A DNA stretch of 64,000 bases from Kribbella sindirgiensis (GCF_004331435.1 NZ_SJKA01000007.1:372001-436000); one strand, 5' to 3'. Counted from the stretch's first letter, positions 42,309 to 51,220 are shown. The notes: generated by a model not told the origin, from the letters alone. Program-made: numbers and translations.

Positions 42309-42580
42309 GTGACGCCGCCGGAACGCTTCGGTCGCGGCAAGCTCGTTGCCGGAGGCCTCTTTCTGGTGACGGCCGCGGCAGGGCAGTTGTTCGTCGGCCC
42401 GAGTACGCCGATCTGGGTCCTCCCGCCGTCGTCGGTGCGCTCGTCTCGGCCGCGGCGAACGCCCACTTCCAGGACGGCGCAACCGCGGCCGGACTGCACG
42501 ACCTGGCGATCTTCCTGCTCGTTGTCGCCGGACTGCTCCTGCTTGTCAGCTTCCTCGACCTACCCGAACAGAGAGGTTCA
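42309..42580 (+). pseudogene. Remnant of a membrane transporter (MFS-like)
   Basis: GTG 42309 opens a frame reading RFGRGKLVAGGLFLVTAAAG, an MFS-type loop and helix, up to about 42420. Hydrophobic coding sense then resumes in another frame (VVGALVSAAANAHFQDG, then LAIFLLVVAGLLLLVSFLDLPEQ). Only two or three membrane segments are left of the 12-14 expected, so most of the gene was lost by internal deletion. MarR-exporter pairs are common, which fits the position. Family identity is moderately sure; loss of function is clear. Confidence 0.5.
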
Positions 42581-42583
42581 TCC

Positions 42584-42942
42584 GTGTCTGTCACAACCCT
42601 CGATCCGAAGACCGCGCTCGTCGTCAGATCGTCGACGAGCTGGCCGGTCACGCCGAGGACATCGTGGTGACCAAGCGGAACTGGGGCGCGTTCCACGGCA
42701 CCGACCTCGACGTACACCTGCGCCCCCGCGGCATCACCCAGATCGTGCTGACCGGCGTCGCCACCAGCATCGGCGTCGAGTCGACGGCACGAGCGGCGTA
42801 CGAACACGGCTACCACGTCACCCTCGCTACCGACGCGATGACCGACCTGTCGGCCGACGCGCACGAGAACTCGCTGACCCGGATCTTCCCGCGCCTCGGC
42901 GAGACCGGCACCACTGCGGAGATCATCGCGCTGCTCCCCTGA
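42584..42942 (+). pseudogene. Isochorismatase-family hydrolase, internally deleted
   Basis: GTG 42584 with a GAGAGG ribosome site starts SVTTLDPKTALVV, the usual first strand of cysteine hydrolases, then shifts frame. The rest appears from about 42628 as QIVDELAGHAEDIVVTKRNWGAF, TQIVLTGVATSIGVESTARAAYE and LATDAMTDLSADAHENS, the C-terminal half of the fold, ending at 42942. About 50 central residues, including the catalytic Asp region, are missing. In TSIGVES the usual catalytic Cys is replaced by Ser. Confidence 0.65.
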
Positions 42943-42955
42943 GCCGGGTCGTCCC

Positions 42956-43795
42956 TCAGCTGAGCGTCTGTGTTCCGATGACGGACAGCATCTGGAGCTT
43001 CTCGTAGCTCTCGCTACCGGGAACGGCGGTGTAGACCAGCAGCGAGTGAGCCTGGCCAGGGTCGACAAGCCGCTGGCAGGTCAGCTCGAGCGCGCCGACC
43101 TCGGGATGGATGAAATGCTTGACGTCGTGCGGCCGGATCCCGATCTCGTGGGCTTCCCACGCGTGCCGGAACTCCTCGCTCTGGGGCAGCAGCAGCTCGG
43201 CCAGGTGGGCGGCGCGGGACTTCGGGCCGCGGAGGGTGACGAGTTCGCGGAGCCCGGCGGCGTACATCCGGGTCAGGAACGCGTGCTCTTGCGGTGCGTA
43301 GAGGTCCCGAGCGGTGGGATCGGTGAACCATCGGTAGCCGACGCTGCGGGCAGGACCGGTGTACTGCGTCGTGTCGCCGGTCAGCGCGACGCCCAGCGGG
43401 GACTGGCGCAACGTCTCGCCGAGTTCGGTGACGATCTCGGCCGGCGTGTCGTCCAGCCGATCCAGCACGCGGAGCAGACCGGGGCTGATGTGCTCGGTGG
43501 CGGCTCCCCTCGGCGGCGGGTTGTGCCCCGCGAGGCGGAACAGGTGGTCCCGTTCGTCGAGGGACAGATGCAGCCCTTGCGCGATCGAGGCGAGCATCCG
43601 GTACGACGGCTGCGGGCCCCGCTGCCGCTCCAGGCGGGAGTAGTAGTCGGCCGACATATGGCACAACGACGCGACCTCCTCCCGCCGTAGCCCGTTGGTC
43701 CGGCGGCGCTGCCCGCGCGGCAGACCGACGTCTTCCGGCTGCAGTGCCTGCCGCCGGTTGCGCAGGAACTCCGCCAGCCCCGTGCGATCGATCAC
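42956..43795 (-). CDS. XRE-family regulator with MmyB-like ligand domain
   Basis: 279 residues from GTG 43795 with AGGAGG upstream. An N-terminal helix-turn-helix (GLRREEVASLCHMSADYYSRLERQRG split over 38-65, the RRxGLRREEVAxLAGVSxxYYxRLE type) and a C-terminal PAS-like ligand domain (TPAEIVTELGETL, RWFTDPTARDLY, LLLPQSEEFRHAWEAHEIG). This class often controls an adjacent divergent oxidoreductase, here the SDR gene at 43967. The 171-base gap between them holds both promoters. Confidence 0.88.
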   Translation of the reverse strand: MIDRTGLAEFLRNRRQALQPEDVGLPRGQRRRTNGLRREEVASLCHMSADYYSRLERQRGPQPSYRMLASIAQGLHLSLDERDHLFRLAGHNPPPRGAATEHISPGLLRVLDRLDDTPAEIVTELGETLRQSPLGVALTGDTTQYTGPARSVGYRWFTDPTARDLYAPQEHAFLTRMYAAGLRELVTLRGPKSRAAHLAELLLPQSEEFRHAWEAHEIGIRPHDVKHFIHPEVGALELTCQRLVDPGQAHSLLVYTAVPGSESYEKLQMLSVIGTQTLS

Positions 43796-43966
43796 TCCGC
43801 TCCTCCTCGTCGCGTCCTGTCTCGTTTCTACCGGTTGTGGGCGGAGGTAGCCACGACCTGCCGATCCCCCCATACGGAGGGGCCTGAGCCTGTGATCGAG
43901 AGGTCCTGGATAGGTGTGCGCGGTCCGTCGACCATCGATACAGACCCAAAAGAAGGAGTAGGACAC

Positions 43967-44911
43967 ATGTCCCGGAAACCGATCGAGCTCATCATCCCCA
44001 GCCTGTCCGGACAGCGCGCCGTGGTCACGGGGGCGAGCGACGGCATGGGCTTGGGCATGGCCGAACGCCTTGCCGGGGCTGGTGCGGAAGTGATCATGCC
44101 CGTCCGCAACCTGCGCAAGGGAGACGCCGCTGTCGCCGCTGTCAGGAAAGCCGTTCCGGACGCCAACGTGTCGCTGCGCAGTCTGGATCTGTCGTCGCTC
44201 GACTCGATCGCGGCTCTCGGCGACTGCCTGCTCGAGGAGGGCCGCCCGATTCATCTCCTGATCAACAACGCCGGTGTCATGACTCCGCCGAACCGGCAGA
44301 CCACGGCTGACGGGTTCGAGCTGCAGTTCGGCACCAACCATCTGGGCCACTTCGCGCTCGTCGGACGCCTGCTCCCGCTCCTGCGCGCCGGCCACGCCCG
44401 CGTCACGTCGCAGATCAGCATCGCGGCCCGCCGCGGCACCATCAACTGGGACGACCTGAACTGGGAGCGCTCGTACGACGGGATGCGCGCGTACACCCAG
44501 TCCAAGATCGCGTTCGGCCTGTTCGCGCTGGAGCTCGAACGGCGCAGCCAAGCCCATGGCTGGGGCATCACCAGCAACCTCTCCCACCCCGGCGTGGCTC
44601 CCACCAGCCTGCTGGCCGCCCGCCCCGAACTGGGCCGCACCCAGGACACGTTCCAAGTCCGCCTGATCCGCGCTCTGTCGTCCCGAGGCATCCTGATCGG
44701 CACCGTCGATTCCGCCAAGCTACCCGCCCTGCTGGCGGCCACTGCCGCGACCGCCAAGCCCGGCACTCTCTACGGCCCCAGCGGTCCCGGTCACCTCGGC
44801 GGCCCACCCGCCGGACAACCCCTCTACCGCCCGCTACGCAGCACCACCGACGCCCAACGCATCTGGCGTATCTCCGAAGACCTGACAAAGACCACGTACC
44901 CGACCACCTGA
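43967..44911 (+). CDS. Short-chain dehydrogenase/reductase
   Basis: 314 residues. NAD(P)-binding TGASDGMGLGMAERL, NNAGVM, and the catalytic Tyr-Lys in YTQSK. The catalytic serine position lies in TSQISIAARRG. A C-terminal extension GPSGPGHLGGPPAGQPLYRP matches a large actinobacterial SDR group (retinol-dehydrogenase-like) of unknown substrate. An AGAAGGAG ribosome site precedes the ATG. Divergent from the XRE regulator, which probably controls it. Confidence 0.88.
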   Translation: MSRKPIELIIPSLSGQRAVVTGASDGMGLGMAERLAGAGAEVIMPVRNLRKGDAAVAAVRKAVPDANVSLRSLDLSSLDSIAALGDCLLEEGRPIHLLINNAGVMTPPNRQTTADGFELQFGTNHLGHFALVGRLLPLLRAGHARVTSQISIAARRGTINWDDLNWERSYDGMRAYTQSKIAFGLFALELERRSQAHGWGITSNLSHPGVAPTSLLAARPELGRTQDTFQVRLIRALSSRGILIGTVDSAKLPALLAATAATAKPGTLYGPSGPGHLGGPPAGQPLYRPLRSTTDAQRIWRISEDLTKTTYPTT

Positions 44912-45046
44912 GGACTGGCGTCGCAGTCTGAGGGAATTTCGTTGCTTGGGGGAGGTGGGCGGGCCAGCGTCGCGAGCAGGCCGACGACGAGGCCCGGCAG
45001 TTGTACGACGAGTTCCACGTGGCGTCGCCCGGCGTACAAGTGCGGC

Positions 45047-45086
45047 GGAAGGCCCGCGGGGCGGCGAGTTGCGCCGCGGGCCTTCC
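45047..45086 (-). terminator. nrdAB terminator
   Basis: A 13-bp stem GGAAGGCCCGCGG / CCGCGGGCCTTCC with a 14-base loop, starting nine bases beyond the nrdB stop on the minus strand. The rest of the 183-base gap shows no gene. Confidence 0.7.
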
Positions 45087-45094
45087 GGTCTGTG

Positions 45095-46135
45095 TCAGTC
45101 CCAGCTCAGGCCGCTGGCGGACTGGTACTCGATGACCCGGGTTTCGAAGAAGTTCTTCTCCTTCTTCAGGTCCATCACCTCTGACATCCATCCGAAGGGG
45201 TTCCGCGTTTCACCGAAGATCGGATCGAGACCTATTTGTTCCGCTCTGCGGTCCGTGACGAAGTGCATGTACTGCTCGCAGAGGTCCGCGGTCAGGCCGA
45301 GCATGCCGTTCGGCATGGTGGCGCGGCCGTAGGCGACTTCCAGTTCGCACGCCTCGGTCAGCATCCGCCGGACCTCGGCCTGGAAGGCGGTCGTCCACAG
45401 GTGCGGGTTCTCCTGTTTGATCTGGTTGATGCAGTCGATGCCGAAGTTCAGATGGATCGACTCGTCGCGCAGGATGTACTGGTACTGCTCGGCGATCCCG
45501 ACCATCTTGTTCCGCCGGCCGAGCGACAGGATCTGCGCGAACCCGGTGTAGAACCACATTCCCTCGAACACCACGTAGAACGCGATCAGGTCGCGCAGGA
45601 ACGCGGTGTCGGCTTCCGGCGTACCGGTGCGGAAGTCCGGGTCCTCCAGGTGCTGCGTGTACTTCAGCGCCCACGCGTCCTTGTCCGAGATCGACGGGAC
45701 CTCGCGGTACATGTTGAACAGCTCGCCCTCGTCGAGACCGAGCGATGTACAGATGTACTGGAAGGTGTGCGTGTGCACCGCCTCCTCGAAGGCCTGACGC
45801 AGCAGGTACTGCCGGCACTCGGGGTTGGTCAGCTGCCGATAGACGGCGAGCACGATGTTGTTCGCGACCAGGGACTCCGCCGTGGCGAAGAACCCGAGAT
45901 TCCGCTTCAGCATCAGGCGTTCGTCGTCGGTCAGGCCGTCTTTGGACTTCCAGAGCGAGATGTCGGCCTGCATCGAGACCTCGGTCGGCATCCAGTGGTT
46001 GTTGCACCCGGCAAGGTACTTCTCCCAGGCCCACGTGTACTTCAACGGGAGCAGCTGGTTCACGTCGGCGCGCGAGTTGATCATCGCCTTGTCGGCGACC
46101 TCGACGCGGGCCGCTCCGATCGAGATGGCGCTCAC
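45095..46135 (-). CDS. nrdB: Class Ia ribonucleotide reductase beta subunit
   Basis: 346 residues from GTG 46135, which overlaps the nrdA stop (GTGA). It houses the diiron centre and tyrosyl radical. Metal ligands are visible in FATAESL (Glu), EEAVHTHTF (Glu, His) and RDESIHLNFG (Glu, His). The longer open frame upstream lies within nrdA. Co-translated with NrdA and controlled by the same cobalamin riboswitch and NrdR-like boxes. Confidence 0.94.
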   Translation of the reverse strand: MSAISIGAARVEVADKAMINSRADVNQLLPLKYTWAWEKYLAGCNNHWMPTEVSMQADISLWKSKDGLTDDERLMLKRNLGFFATAESLVANNIVLAVYRQLTNPECRQYLLRQAFEEAVHTHTFQYICTSLGLDEGELFNMYREVPSISDKDAWALKYTQHLEDPDFRTGTPEADTAFLRDLIAFYVVFEGMWFYTGFAQILSLGRRNKMVGIAEQYQYILRDESIHLNFGIDCINQIKQENPHLWTTAFQAEVRRMLTEACELEVAYGRATMPNGMLGLTADLCEQYMHFVTDRRAEQIGLDPIFGETRNPFGWMSEVMDLKKEKNFFETRVIEYQSASGLSWD

Positions 46136-48942
46136 TGGCAGGCCTCGCAGTCCGGGTCGTCGATGGAGCAGACCGCTCCGGTGGGTTCGGGGACGGCTAC
46201 GGGTACGGCGTTGAGCCGGCCGTCGGTGCCCTTCAAGGTGGACTTCTCCACATGGGTTGCTGACTGGGAACGCAGGTAATAAGTCGTCTTGAGGCCATAA
46301 CGCCACGCCGACCGGTACAGCTCGTCGAGCGCCCGGCCGGACGGTTTCGCCATGTAGAGGTTCAGCGACTGCGCCTGGTCGATCCACTTCTGCCGTCGCG
46401 ACGCCGCCTTCACCAGCCAGAGCGGGTCGATCTCGAACGCCGTCGCGTACAGCTCGCGCAGGTCCGCCGGGATCCGCTCGATCCCCGCGACCACGCCGTC
46501 GTGATACTTCAGATCCGACACCATCACCTGGTCCCACAACCCGCGTGCCTTCAGGTCGGCGACCAGGTACGGGTTGGCGACGGTGAACTCGCCGGACATG
46601 TTCGACTTCACGAACAGGTTGCTGTACGTCGGCTCGATCGACTGGCTCACGCCGCAGATGTTGGAGATCGTCGCGGTCGGGGCGATCGCCATCACGTTCG
46701 AGTTCCGCATGCCGTCCCGCAGGACCTTCGCGCGCAGACCGTCCCAGTCGAGTTGCGTGTCGCGGTCGATGATCACGTCACCGTCGCGCGCCGTGTGCAG
46801 CAGGTCGAGCGAGTCGATCGGCAGGATCCCGAGGCTCCACAGCGATCCGTCGTACGACGAGTACCGGCCACGCTCGGCGGCGAGCTCACTGGACGCCTCG
46901 ATCGCGTGGTAGCTGATCTGCTCCATCGAGCGGTCCGCGAACTCGACCGCGGCGTCGGAGGCGTACGGGATCCGCAGCGTGAACAGCGCGTCCGCGAACC
47001 CCATCAGGCCGAGGCCGACCGGGCGGTGCCGCTGGTTGGCGCGCTCCGATTCCGGAGTGGTGTAGAAGTTCACGTCGATGACGTTGTCGAGCATCCGCAC
47101 CGCGGTCTTCACGGTGTCGCGGAGCAGGTCGGCGTCGAGACCGTCCGCAGTCAGATGGGCGACCAGGTTGACCGATCCGAGGTTGCAGACCGCGGTCTCC
47201 TCGGTCGTCGTGTTCAGGGTGATCTCGGTGCACAGGTTCGACGAGTGGACGACACCGTCGTGCTGCTGGGGCGAGCGCAGGTTGCAGGCGTCCTTGAAGG
47301 TGATCCACGGGTGCCCGGTCTCGAACAGCACCGTCAGCATCCGCCGCCACAGGTCGACAGCCTTGACCCGCTTGAACACCCGAATCTCCCCACGATCCGC
47401 AGCGGCCTCGTACGCCGAGTACGCCTCCGCGAACGCAGCGCCGTACAACTCGTGAAGATCCGGCACCTCATCGGGAGAGAACAACGTCCACTCCCCGCCG
47501 GCCTCCACTCGCTGCAGGAACAGATCCGGCACCCAGTTCGCCGTGTTCATGTCATGCGTACGCCGCCGCTCGTCCCCGGTGTTCTTCCGCAGATCGAGAA
47601 ACTCCTCGACATCGATATGCCACGTCTCGAGATACGCACACACCGCGCCCTTACGACGGCCGCCTTGATTCACTGCGACGGCGGTGTCGTTGGCGACCTT
47701 CAGGAACGGGACGACGCCTTGGGACTCGCCGTTGGTGCCCTTGATGTGGGCGCCGATGCCGCGGACCGGGGTCCAGTCGTTGCCGAGGCCGCCGGAGTAC
47801 TTGGCGAGGAGGGCGTTGTTGCGGATGCCGGTGAAGATGCCGGACAGGTCGTCGTCGACCGTGGTCAGGAAGCACGACGACAGCTGCGGGCGGGTGGTGC
47901 CGGAGTTGAACAGGGTCGGCGTCGACGACATGAAGCGGAACGAGCTGAGCAGTTCGTAGAACTCGATCGCCCGGGCCTCGCGGTCGTCCTCGCGCAGGGC
48001 CATGCCCATCGCGACCCGCAGGAAGAACGCTTGCGGCAACTCGTACCGCACCTTGCCGAGGTGCAGCAGGTACCGGTCGTAAAGCGTCTGCAGGCTGAGG
48101 AAGGTGAAGTTCAGATCGGCCTCCGGCTTGATCGCCGCGGCGAGCCGGTCGAGGTCGAAGCGGCCGAGCTCCGGGTCGAGCTGACCGGCCTCGATCCCGA
48201 CCTGGATGTAGCGCGGGAAGTAGTCGACGTACGCCGTGGTCATGTCGGCCTGGCTCGCCTGCCGGGGCTCGCCGTGGACGCGGCCCAGCGCCTCGCGGCG
48301 GATCTGGTCCAGCAGCAGGCGGGATGCGGCGAAGCTGTACTGCGGCTCGGTCTCGACGTACGACCGCGCGGCCATCACCAGCGCGAGCTCGACCTCGTGC
48401 TGCGGGATGCCGTCGTAGCAGGCGCCGAGGGTCTCGTCCAGGATCAGGTCGGGGTCGACCGCGTCGAGTCCGGCGGCGGCCTCGGCGACGATCACGCGGA
48501 GCCGGTCGACGTCGAGTGGGGACCGGCTGCCGTCGGCCGCGCGGACCGTCAGCGCCGGCTTCTCGGCGACGCCGGCCGGATCGGCAGGGGTGCGGGCCTT
48601 GGTCCGCTCCTCGCGGTACAGCACATAGGCGCGGGCGACCTGGTGCTCGCCGGCGCGCATCAGCGCCAGCTCGACCTGGTCCTGGATGTCCTCGACCTGC
48701 ACGCTGCGCCGGGCGTCGCCGCGGGTGGTGAGGGCGGTGGCGACCCGGCCGGTCAGGTCGGCCACCAGGTCGCGGACACGGTGCGTGGCGCCGGCGTCGG
48801 AGCCCTCGACAGCGAGGAACGCCTTCGTCATGGCGACGGAGATCTTGGTGGCGTCGAACGGCGTACTACTGCCGTCGCGACGGATGACGGTGAGCTCCGT
48901 ACGAAGCTCTGCCGCCACTGATGATGAGGAAGCAATGGTCAC
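46132..48942 (-). CDS. nrdA: Class Ia ribonucleotide reductase alpha subunit with two ATP cones
   Basis: 936 residues from GTG 48942 (TGGAG nine bases upstream). It reduces ribonucleoside diphosphates. Two successive ATP-cone domains (ELTVIRRDGSSTPFDATKIS at about 15 and ALTVRAADGSRSPLDVDRLR at about 130) precede the barrel with active-site cysteines in SSCFLTTV, NLCTEI and CNLGSVNL, and a C-terminal redox pair in VCSIDDPDCEAC. The upstream cobalamin riboswitch implies that B12 represses it, leaving a B12-dependent class II enzyme elsewhere to act when the cofactor is present. Confidence 0.95.
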   Translation of the reverse strand: MTIASSSSVAAELRTELTVIRRDGSSTPFDATKISVAMTKAFLAVEGSDAGATHRVRDLVADLTGRVATALTTRGDARRSVQVEDIQDQVELALMRAGEHQVARAYVLYREERTKARTPADPAGVAEKPALTVRAADGSRSPLDVDRLRVIVAEAAAGLDAVDPDLILDETLGACYDGIPQHEVELALVMAARSYVETEPQYSFAASRLLLDQIRREALGRVHGEPRQASQADMTTAYVDYFPRYIQVGIEAGQLDPELGRFDLDRLAAAIKPEADLNFTFLSLQTLYDRYLLHLGKVRYELPQAFFLRVAMGMALREDDREARAIEFYELLSSFRFMSSTPTLFNSGTTRPQLSSCFLTTVDDDLSGIFTGIRNNALLAKYSGGLGNDWTPVRGIGAHIKGTNGESQGVVPFLKVANDTAVAVNQGGRRKGAVCAYLETWHIDVEEFLDLRKNTGDERRRTHDMNTANWVPDLFLQRVEAGGEWTLFSPDEVPDLHELYGAAFAEAYSAYEAAADRGEIRVFKRVKAVDLWRRMLTVLFETGHPWITFKDACNLRSPQQHDGVVHSSNLCTEITLNTTTEETAVCNLGSVNLVAHLTADGLDADLLRDTVKTAVRMLDNVIDVNFYTTPESERANQRHRPVGLGLMGFADALFTLRIPYASDAAVEFADRSMEQISYHAIEASSELAAERGRYSSYDGSLWSLGILPIDSLDLLHTARDGDVIIDRDTQLDWDGLRAKVLRDGMRNSNVMAIAPTATISNICGVSQSIEPTYSNLFVKSNMSGEFTVANPYLVADLKARGLWDQVMVSDLKYHDGVVAGIERIPADLRELYATAFEIDPLWLVKAASRRQKWIDQAQSLNLYMAKPSGRALDELYRSAWRYGLKTTYYLRSQSATHVEKSTLKGTDGRLNAVPVAVPEPTGAVCSIDDPDCEACQ

Positions 48943-49084
48943 AGGTGTGCGCTCCAGAAGAGTTCGGAGACCCGGGACCACACGAGCGGGCGCATGACGG
49001 GACCGGCGGCACCGGCCGGGATCATTGCCGTCACGCCCTGCGACCCACCCGCGAGGTCTCGGACCGCGTGCACCGGCGGTACAC

Positions 49085-49190
49085 GCACCGGTGGCAGGTA
49101 TCCGGACTCGCGGGCACGCGTCGACAGCACGTCCGCTCACCGTTGCGGGGCAGCTCCGGAGTCGCACCGGATTCCCCTGTTGCCTCGGAA
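49085..49190 (-). promoter_or_regulatory. Cobalamin riboswitch upstream of nrdAB
   Basis: On the minus strand: GGGAATCCGGTGCGACTCCG, GGAGCTGCCCCGCAACGGTGA, and the B12 box GAGTCCGGATACCTGCC (49093-49109), in the right order and spacing. Its 3' end is about 140 bases before nrdA; a GC-rich hairpin (GGGCGTGACGG / CCGTCATGCGCCC, about 49040-48995) lies in between, without a T-run, suggesting translational or Rho-linked control. Confidence 0.92.
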
Positions 49191-49192
49191 TG

Positions 49193-49208
49193 ATCAACAT
49201 CTTGTGGT
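49193..49208 (-). promoter_or_regulatory. NrdR-like box 1
   Basis: Minus strand ACCACAAGATGTTGAT, matching the CACnAnATnTnG-type NrdR box. It is nearest to nrdA, just upstream of the riboswitch. Two relatives lie 61 and 93 bases away. Confidence 0.6.
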
Positions 49209-49253
49209 GCCGATCACTCCGAACCACCAGCAGTAGTGATGCTAGGTGGAATG

Positions 49254-49269
49254 ATCTACATGTTGTGGG
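49254..49269 (-). promoter_or_regulatory. NrdR-like box 2
   Basis: Minus strand CCCACAACATGTAGAT. It is 61 bases (about six turns) from box 1 and exactly 32 bases (three turns) from box 3, the spacing usual for paired NrdR sites. A TAGCAT at about 49240-49245 (minus strand) between boxes 1 and 2 is a possible -10 element. Confidence 0.65.
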
Positions 49270-49285
49270 AACGCCACGCCGTGTT

Positions 49286-49301
49286 TCGCACATCTTGTGG
49301 T
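49286..49301 (-). promoter_or_regulatory. NrdR-like box 3
   Basis: Minus strand ACCACAAGATGTGCGA, three bases after the stop codon of the DinB-like gene, 32 bases from box 2. Confidence 0.6.
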
Positions 49302-49303
49302 CC

Positions 49304-49885
49304 TCACGCCGCGACCGCGTAGAGGTCCTGGAGCGTCATGATCTCCGAGCCGTGGTGGATCAGCTCGCGATTCAGCCGCAGGACGACGTGGCCGAACGGT
49401 TCGGACGCGTCCAGTTCGTTGGCCTGGCTGAGGCCGATCGTCATCGCCGCGTCCTCGTCCAGGCCGGCGATCGCGTCCTGCCAGGCCTCGACCCAGTAGG
49501 TCAGCCAGGCGACCGCGTCCCGGGCGTTGCCGTGCAGGGTGATGTCGGCCCGCCCTTGCCGGCTCTCGCCGAACGTCCACTCCCAGCGCTCGAAGAACAT
49601 CTCGGTCAGGTGCGCGATCAGCCAGGCGATCGTCCGTGGTCCGCGATGGTCCGGCTCGTCCGGCCACTGCGCGACCCATTCGCCCGACCCGAGCGGCCGG
49701 AACCGCCCGGCGTAGTGCCGCCGGACGACGGTGAGTGCCTCACTACCCGGCCGCCAGAAGTACTGCTCGTCGGTCAGCTGGGCGAGCCGCCCGGACAGCA
49801 CCATCCAGCTGAAACCGAGCTGGCCGCGGACCATCGCCATCGCCGACGGCCGGTGCAGGATGTCCCAGTCGAACGCCTCCGGCAT
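49304..49885 (-). CDS. DinB-like four-helix protein
   Basis: 193 residues from ATG 49885 (GGGAG five bases upstream; a GTG at 49888 is in frame). The DinB_2-type bundle has spaced histidines that could bind a metal (IAWLIAHLTEMFFERWEW, and LIHHGSEIMTLQDL near the C-terminus). Members include thiol transferases and stress proteins; the reaction here is unknown. Its end lies directly against the nrdAB regulatory region. Confidence 0.78.
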   Translation of the reverse strand: MPEAFDWDILHRPSAMAMVRGQLGFSWMVLSGRLAQLTDEQYFWRPGSEALTVVRRHYAGRFRPLGSGEWVAQWPDEPDHRGPRTIAWLIAHLTEMFFERWEWTFGESRQGRADITLHGNARDAVAWLTYWVEAWQDAIAGLDEDAAMTIGLSQANELDASEPFGHVVLRLNRELIHHGSEIMTLQDLYAVAA

Positions 49886-49954
49886 CACAACTCCCCTGTA
49901 CGATCGAACATGTGTTCGAATTCTTGCTCGATCGCGACCGGAAAGTCAAACCCC

Positions 49955-51220
49955 CTAGTGTGTCGGTTCTGGCCTTGCCGGGACGGGTCTGCTAGGCGGC
50001 TCGATCCGGGTGTCCGCGGCCGGGCTCGCGAAGCGGCGCTCCAGCAACGTGAAGGCGTCGATCAGTTCGGGCGCTTCGTAGATGCGGTTCCGGCGGCCGT
50101 CGGTGACCTCGCGCAGGATGCCGGTCTCGACCAGCCGGGCCAGGCCCTGGTTGGCGGCCTGCTGCGAGCGGTCGATGAGCTGGGCCGCGGCCGCGAGCGT
50201 CAGGACCGGCGCGGCCGGCAGGGCCTCGATCAGCAGTTCGGCCGCGGATCCGGCGCGGATCGGCGCCGCGCGCTCCCGCCATTCGGCCTTCAGGTCCGCG
50301 GCGTTCGTCTCGAAACGTGCCGCTTCGGCCGTCGCGTGCGTGCAGGCGAGCGCGAACATCCGCAGCCACGGGTTCGCGGCAGCGCGGGCCTTCGCGGTCG
50401 TCGCGCGTCCGACGTACCGGAAGGCGGTCAGTGCGTCGACGTACTCCGCGGCGTGGGTGGCGAGTGCTAGCGAGACCGGTGGCACGGTGCGTGTGATCAG
50501 GCCGTCGGCGCGCAGGATCAGGTGGATCAGCGCGCGTCCGGTCCGGCCGTTGCCGTCGGCGAACGGATGAATGGTCTCGAACTGGGCGTGCGCGATCGCG
50601 GTCTTCGCCAGCACCGGCAGCGGCGACTCACGGACGAACGTCATCAGGTCCGCGAGCAGTTCGGGGAGCAGTTGCGCCGGCGGTGGCACGTAGTACGCCT
50701 CGGCGGGGGAGCGGCCGCCGATCCAGTTCTGCAGGTAGCGGATCTCGCCGCCGTACTCCGGGTGCGGCGACTGCGCCATCAACCGGCGATGCGCCTCGAG
50801 CAGATGGTCGACCTCGAGCTTGTCCCCGGCCTGGACGGACTCGGTCACCCAGGTCATCGCGTCGACCGCGCCGAGCACCTCCTCGGCGGTCACATCGCGG
50901 CTGCGATCCCGCAGTACGTCGGCTTTCAGCAACCTGTGCGCGCCGACGACGAGGCCCTCGATATGCGACGACCCGACCGCTTCGGCGCGCAGCAGGAGCC
51001 GCGCCAGCGCCTCGCTGTTCGTCAGTACGGCGGCCGTCGCGTCCAGACGGGCCAGGTCCCCGGCGGCGTCCTCGAGCAGCGCGAGTACGTCGTCGGACAG
51101 GTCGAACTCGCGCCCGACCAGCGGGTCCGGAAAGTACAGCTCGTACGACCCGCCCAGGCGCTCCGCCCGGGTGAACCCGTCGGGGTGCCCGGGCCAGCGA
51201 TGCAACTCGACCCTCGCCAT
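49955..51220 (-). CDS. Fic-family protein (AMP transferase type, self-inhibited)
   Basis: 421 residues from ATG 51220. An N-terminal Fic_N region with the inhibitory motif SSHIEG (S-x-x-x-E-G), the Fic core HPFADGNGRTGR (catalytic His, full phosphate-binding loop) at about 215, and a C-terminal winged helix (LTLAAAAQLIDRSQQAANQGLARLVETG split over 350-378). The core is intact, so nucleotide transfer to protein hydroxyls is expected, held in check by the inhibitory glutamate. No antitoxin gene is adjacent, as usual for class II. The ribosome site (AAGGG) is very close to the ATG. Confidence 0.9.
   Translation of the reverse strand: MARVELHRWPGHPDGFTRAERLGGSYELYFPDPLVGREFDLSDDVLALLEDAAGDLARLDATAAVLTNSEALARLLLRAEAVGSSHIEGLVVGAHRLLKADVLRDRSRDVTAEEVLGAVDAMTWVTESVQAGDKLEVDHLLEAHRRLMAQSPHPEYGGEIRYLQNWIGGRSPAEAYYVPPPAQLLPELLADLMTFVRESPLPVLAKTAIAHAQFETIHPFADGNGRTGRALIHLILRADGLITRTVPPVSLALATHAAEYVDALTAFRYVGRATTAKARAAANPWLRMFALACTHATAEAARFETNAADLKAEWRERAAPIRAGSAAELLIEALPAAPVLTLAAAAQLIDRSQQAANQGLARLVETGILREVTDGRRNRIYEAPELIDAFTLLERRFASPAADTRIEPPSRPVPARPEPTH

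Noticed and set aside
42309..43007. A 232-residue plus-strand protein from GTG 42309
   Set aside because: After about 40 residues it leaves the hydrophobic coding frame and becomes Arg/Ser/Pro-rich, so the full frame is a decay product.
43796..43966. Inverted CCCCCC/GGGG and AGGT repeats in the XRE-SDR divergent gap
   Set aside because: Short, imperfect and common at this base composition; not enough to call an operator.
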